From Pratylenchus scribneri (Eukaryota > Nematoda > Chromadorea > Rhabditida > Pratylenchidae): 64,000 nt of DNA. The translations under genes and the position numbers were made by a program. Within the stretch, counting starts at the first letter, position 1, and each line of letters opens with the position of its first letter. Where the stretch lies: positions 2,914,001 through 2,978,000 of the forward strand of contig JAQSEB010000082.1 in assembly GCA_030063045.1 (NCBI GenBank). The letters run 5' to 3'. Below the pieces are notes generated by a model. It saw nothing but the letters and a program-made list of their open reading frames with translations. It searched no databases and was not told the DNA's origin. Shown here in pieces: positions 60,180 through 64,000 of the stretch.

Positions 60180-60955
60180 TTTTTGATTGAAATTTTAATT
60201 AATTTCAATGGAATGAAATTCGAACTATTTTAGGAAAAATAAAATATTTCCAACTATTTAGGGGTAAATTTGAAGGGACCAAAATGAAAATGCTCTGCGC
60301 TGAAATATGGCCAAACCCACCCGGGCCCTCTCTTAATCTTGTGATGGGCAAATATTCGTATAAATCAATAAATGCAATCGAGCGTTCTATTAGAGTAAAG
60401 GGAAAAGAAAAGAATGAAAAGAAAATTTGTGTCTTCTTTATTACAAAATTGTTATCGCTTTTATTATGGCCAAAAATAAAACAAAAGTATAATCGAAAAT
60501 TTCCAGTCAAATTGGCCAAACCCTAAATAGACAAATGACATCGCAGAAGACACTTTATGAATTTAAAATGATTTCATTATGGAAAATAAAATATAATTTT
60601 AATTTGAATTAATTTTTATATTTTCCTTTTCTTCTTTATATTATTTAATTGTTGACTTATTAGTATATTTTCCAACGTGGATGACGATATTTTTGATATG
60701 TCTGGGAGGATTTTTGTACATTTTTAAAATGCATTTAGAAAAAGGAACAAAAATGTGAAAGAAATCATTTTTTTCTCGCCGACATTCTTGATTCGCCCAC
60801 ACCAATGGAAATTGTGTTAATTTATTCCATCCATTCATTGAATAATGCATATATAAAATAGGGCAAAATTTTGTTGAATTCTTCATTTTTAACTATTCCT
60901 AAAATTGTCCATTTCCAAAATCCCCATTTCTTTCTATTTTGATTATACTATCAAA
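60180..60955. other. Divergent intergenic region
   Basis: Spacer between the starts of the NHR gene (-) and the DB-module gene (+). ORFs at 60205-60526 on both strands show no domain or splice context. A GC-richer patch (CCACCCGGGCCCTC) lies near 60318. Confidence 0.5.
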
Positions 60956-62099
60956 ATGTTTTCCATTTTCTTCCTTCTTGCCTTTTTCGCCATCAATTTT
61001 GGTGATGTCGGCGGCAATCTTTTCTTTGATGCTCCCGTTGATCCATCGGCCGAATTGGAGGCGGATTTGGCATTGGCCGGCTTAACACCAGCTGATTTTG
61101 CCTATCCCCCAAATTTGACTCCGGATGAGCATTTCAAAACATGTTGCGATTCCATCAATTTGGGGGTTCCACCCGGTTAGATTGGATTAAAATTAAATTA
61201 TAATCCATTATTTTTTAATAAGCTTGCCAATATCCACCCGGTCAATTGTCTCCAATGCAGCAGGTCAAAGTTGCGTTGAAATTCCGCCAATATATTTCCT
61301 GCTATGCCGGCCATAAAAACAATCGCCGTAAGTGATTTGTTGTGGTTAATTCTGGGAATTGGTGTATTTCCGGGAATACACTAGGCGCTGAACTGGTAAA
61401 TTTCGGGTATCACGACTTCTAGAAATCATATCGACTTGAGAGTAAGCTCATCGAAAAGGCATGATCGATTTATTTCAATTCCTGACGAATTTATGGATTA
61501 GGGTTAGGGCTAAGAATAGGGCGCCGGAAGTGGGATAGAAATCTAAATGAAAATGTTATTAAAAAACCTCAGAACAGTCTGAAATTGAAATTTCTTATAG
61601 TAAATTGACCAGGCCAAGTCGATTGAGCCTATCTAGAAATCGAGATTCCCGAAATTAACCAATTCAGCGACAGCTGTGTTCCCGGGAATACACCAATTCA
61701 AGAATTCACTGTAACATATATAAAGAAGTAAATTATTGAAAATAATTCACAGAATGTTGCAACAATGCTGGAGTCCAACCGGATTATTGCGCGGACATTT
61801 GCGATGGGGCCAATCCACCGGCTCCTGCCGTCAAATATCGTAATTGTGAATCGCAAAAGGGCAAAATTGCGGAATGCAACAAATTGGCATGGGGACCGAA
61901 TATTGTGCCGCTGCTGAAGGGAGGAGCCGTGGATGAAGGAGTGAACAATTTGAACCTTTACCAATTGTTGACCCTGGACATCCTTCTGAAGAACCATCAC
62001 AGTTTGGAGGAGTTGAAGAAGATGATGGTGGCGGCCCAACAGCAGCAGCAGAAGCAGCAACAAGCTTTGTTGACGGTGCCAATGCCGAATTTTAATTGA
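60956..62099 (+). CDS. DB-module secreted protein
   Basis: Three exons (60956-61175, 61223-61327, 61753-62099) give 223 aa. The signal peptide is MFSIFFLLAFFAINFGDVGG. The nematode DB module follows: FKTCCDSINLGVPPACQYPP and then QCCNNAGVQPDYCADICDG with RNCESQKGKIAECNK. The C terminus is Leu- and Gln-rich (MMVAAQQQQQKQQQA). Known: DB-module proteins are nematode-specific, secreted, often cuticle-related; one studied family member acts with an immunoglobulin-like receptor. The second intron contains a palindromic element. Confidence 0.88.
61366..61700. mobile_element. Palindromic MITE-like element in DB-module gene intron
   Basis: The ends are inverted repeats: TTGGTGTATTTCCGGGAATA at 61359 and, on the opposite strand, TTGGTGTATTCCCGGGAACA at about 61693. 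Similarity continues inward for about 100 bp on both sides (ATTTCGGG, CTAGA, ATCGACTTG). The interior phrase CTGAAATTGAAATTT followed by TAAATTGACC also occurs in the element inside the nAChR intron, so the two belong to one family. No coding capacity. Confidence 0.75.
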
Positions 62100-62814
62100 G
62101 TGAAAGAAAGAGGGGAAGAAAGAAGAAACGGGGAAATGATGATGAAAATACAATTGTCATCAAAATTGTGAACAAAATCTTTCCTTTATTTTCTAATTAT
62201 TTTCGGGAATAAATTGATTTCAAAATTTGTTCCAATTCTGCTTTATTTGAAAGAAAAATTAATTTAATATTTTTTCGTTTTGCGACACCCCCACTAAAAT
62301 TATTAAAAATGGCTTAATAGGGGTAATTTTGGATGTTGATCACAAATCTGACAATGAGAATTGAGCTCATTTTTTGGTATCACGTCATTGATGTGAACTA
62401 CGTGAAATTTAAATTTAAAATTGAAAAAGTTAAAGGTCCTCCTTGGGTCGGAATTCGAAAAAATTTCAAACATTTTTTCGGCCAAATTATAGTTCAATTA
62501 ATGTTTCTCGATGAGATGCTGGCAAATTTTCAATTGGTTTCTTATATAGGTTTTTGAATTTTAAAAAATGTAAAAATATGTTTTGAAAATTGATTTTTAT
62601 ATGGACTGATAGAGAATTTCTTGCTCTATTCAATGATATAAAAAACATTCTAAACCATTCATCAGGCGCCGAGCTATTTTACTTCGCCAATAAACGGCCA
62701 CCTCACTAAACGTCCCGCTCCGTTGAGAAATGCCCTTAGGCATCATTTCCCTCATCAATGCACTCTTTGGATTTTCCCTTCTTCTCTTTAAAAATAAAAT
62801 TGAAATGAGCTCGT
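62100..62814. other. Intergenic region
   Basis: AT-rich spacer after the DB-module gene. A faint relative of the dispersed motif (TTTCTCGATGAGATGCT) lies at 62503-62520. Short ORFs on both strands (62303-62557, 62630-62905) have no recognisable features. Confidence 0.5.
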
Positions 62815-63275
62815 TCGGTAGTCGGCTTGGTCTAGTGGTATTGCTCCCCGTCTTTGGGAGCATTACAGATCCACACTGGGCTGGGTTCGATCCCGTTGCG
62901 ACCAATCATTATTGGATCTAATGGTTGGGTGGCTATCTTTGTGCAACGTGGCTATTGGAACGGTCAGAGCGAAACTGTGGTGGAGTGTCCTTGCGCTGTC
63001 TTTGCGAGGCCTCTGCTTCTGGTCATAGTGAAGCCCTCCAATAGGACCACAGGTCAGGTGGAGCATCAGTTTTGGGTTCCCTGCCGGGTTCTTCGACTCT
63101 GACTAAATGTATCCATTCTGTCTTGTAAACGGGCAAGTGTGTGCTCGGTCGCGGCCCAAGTGCGAGAGGATCAGCCTCGTACGTAAGCTGGCGGGTGTAG
63201 AACTTAAGTGCTAGTCTCTCTGATTCGGGGATTAGCCGGGTGATAGGTTTCGGCCTATCCCCACTACATTAATGC
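62815..63275 (+). mobile_element. tRNA-derived SINE-like element
   Basis: A GC-richer unit whose head looks like a tRNA gene: an A-box-like TTGGTCTAGTGGTATTGCTC (62827-62846), an anticodon-arm-like stem TGCTCCC/GGGAGCA, and a B-box GGGTTCGATCC (62883-62893). The acceptor and T stems do not pair, so it is not a working tRNA. The head is followed by about 380 bp of body, also GC-richer than the surroundings, with several short hairpins (GATAGGTTTCGGCCTATC near 63243). It ends near CCCCACTACATT. This layout fits a SINE transcribed by RNA polymerase III. Direct repeats at the ends were not identified. Confidence 0.6.
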
Positions 63276-64000
63276 ACTTTTTTGGTTTGACTTTTAAAAG
63301 TTTTTTTTTATAATTGCGGCCCATAATGATGTTGAATTTTTAATTTAATTATTATAAAAGAATTTTAAATTTAAGAATTGTTGAATGATGAACATATCTC
63401 ATATCTTATGTTGTATAATTTTACAATTAAAAAAACATCGAAAAAATATAAATTCTTCTTGCATTTTAATTGATTCATTTCATGTAAAATTCCATGTAAA
63501 CATTCATTCAGTCAATGACGTATACACAAAAAATAAGCTCAACTTGGTGCTCTGCAACCTTAATTATCCATATGAGGCAATTTTAATAATTTTTGGTTGG
63601 ACTATTGCAAAACGGTACCATTTATTTATCAGGGGTCATTGCCTTCCATAAATTCTGAATTCCGTAAATAAGAACTCAAATTATTATAATTAATTTTAAA
63701 TATTCTTATTCCCGCCCAAATTGTCCTTTTCCACCGGAGCGAATTGGCCAATCAAAAAATAATAATATTGAATTAAATTTTAATTCAATCTATTAATTAA
63801 ATTTTCTTTAGTAAAACAAAGAGGAAGGAAATGGCGGAACAAATATTTATTAATTAAATTTATTAAAATACGTAATAATAAATTGGATGATTTTAATTTT
63901 AACAATACTAAAAGTTCAGTGCCAATTTCATTATTTTCATTTTTGAGATTGTCGAAGTAGAAAATAATTATTGCTCATTGTTTTCATTTTAGTAATTAAA
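63276..64000. other. Intergenic region at window end
   Basis: AT-rich DNA. The ORF at 63385-63651 has no recognisable features. A short GC-richer phrase (CCCGCCCAAATTGTCC) lies near 63710. Nothing else seen before the right edge. Confidence 0.5.

Noticed and set aside
61698..62153. Minus-strand 151-codon ORF
   Set aside because: It is the antisense of the last exon of the DB-module gene, including its CAG-type Gln codons.
62821..62896. Functional tRNA gene
   Set aside because: The A and B boxes are present, but the acceptor and T stems do not pair and the anticodon loop lacks the usual U before the anticodon. It is better explained as the head of a SINE.

Overview
The window is about 70% A+T nuclear DNA from a nematode. 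Genes are split by many short introns (mostly 40-60 bp, GT-AG). Several families are nematode-typical: chemosensory serpentine receptors, divergent nuclear hormone receptors, a DB-module protein, a ZP-domain protein, and a secreted Cys-type glutathione peroxidase. Base composition and intron style would fit a plant-parasitic tylenchid such as Meloidogyne, but that placement is an inference. Gene models were built by hand from reading frame, splice sites and recognised domains. Coordinates run from first to last coding base, introns included.

Layout. 1-3450 (+): 3' part of a mucin-like protein with Asn-rich tandem repeats and a C-terminal thrombospondin type-1 domain. 3600-18496: four serpentine receptors (Srd-like -, Srg-like +, Sre-like +, Srg-like -), interleaved with a nicotinic acetylcholine receptor subunit (6079-8596 +) and an APMAP/strictosidine-synthase-like propeller (14992-16550 +). 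20848-22794 (-): SWEET sugar transporter with an unusual long acidic tail. 22795-26266: mostly non-coding, with unrecognised ORFs.

The most striking structure is a 4.32-kb inverted duplication. Arms at 26267-30589 and 35222-39544 flank a 4.63-kb spacer and are collinear base for base (paired coordinates sum to 65811). Each arm carries a Kunitz/lustrin-type secreted protein and a Cys-rich secreted protein of unknown function. The right arm merges at both ends into intact genes: a DUOX maturation factor-like gene (34369-35681) and a secreted glutathione peroxidase (39488-40477). The left arm ends inside truncated copies of the same two genes, so the left arm looks like the derived copy. The spacer holds a nuclear hormone receptor and a 5'-truncated SLC17-type transporter.

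Downstream come a gamma-glutamyltransferase (42041-45546 +), an EF-hand/Rab GTPase of the RASEF type (47253-51051 +), a ZP-domain membrane protein (51464-53173 +), a Ly6-like GPI-anchored protein (54400-54946 +), two unrecognised minus-strand multi-exon genes (55311-58012), a second nuclear hormone receptor (58253-60179 -) and a DB-module secreted protein (60956-62099 +).

Non-coding DNA is rich in short non-autonomous elements: a 499-bp hAT-like element with 8-bp target duplications (41171-41669), a 783-bp Mutator-like element with 9-bp duplications (10103-10885), two related palindromic elements in introns, a 255-bp element with terminal inverted repeats, and a tRNA-derived SINE-like unit near 62815-63275. 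Several share a recurring motif. Functionally the window leans toward surface and secreted proteins, chemosensation, and redox or glutathione handling (DUOX maturation factor, GPX, GGT). Nothing resembles a bacterial-type operon or CRISPR array.
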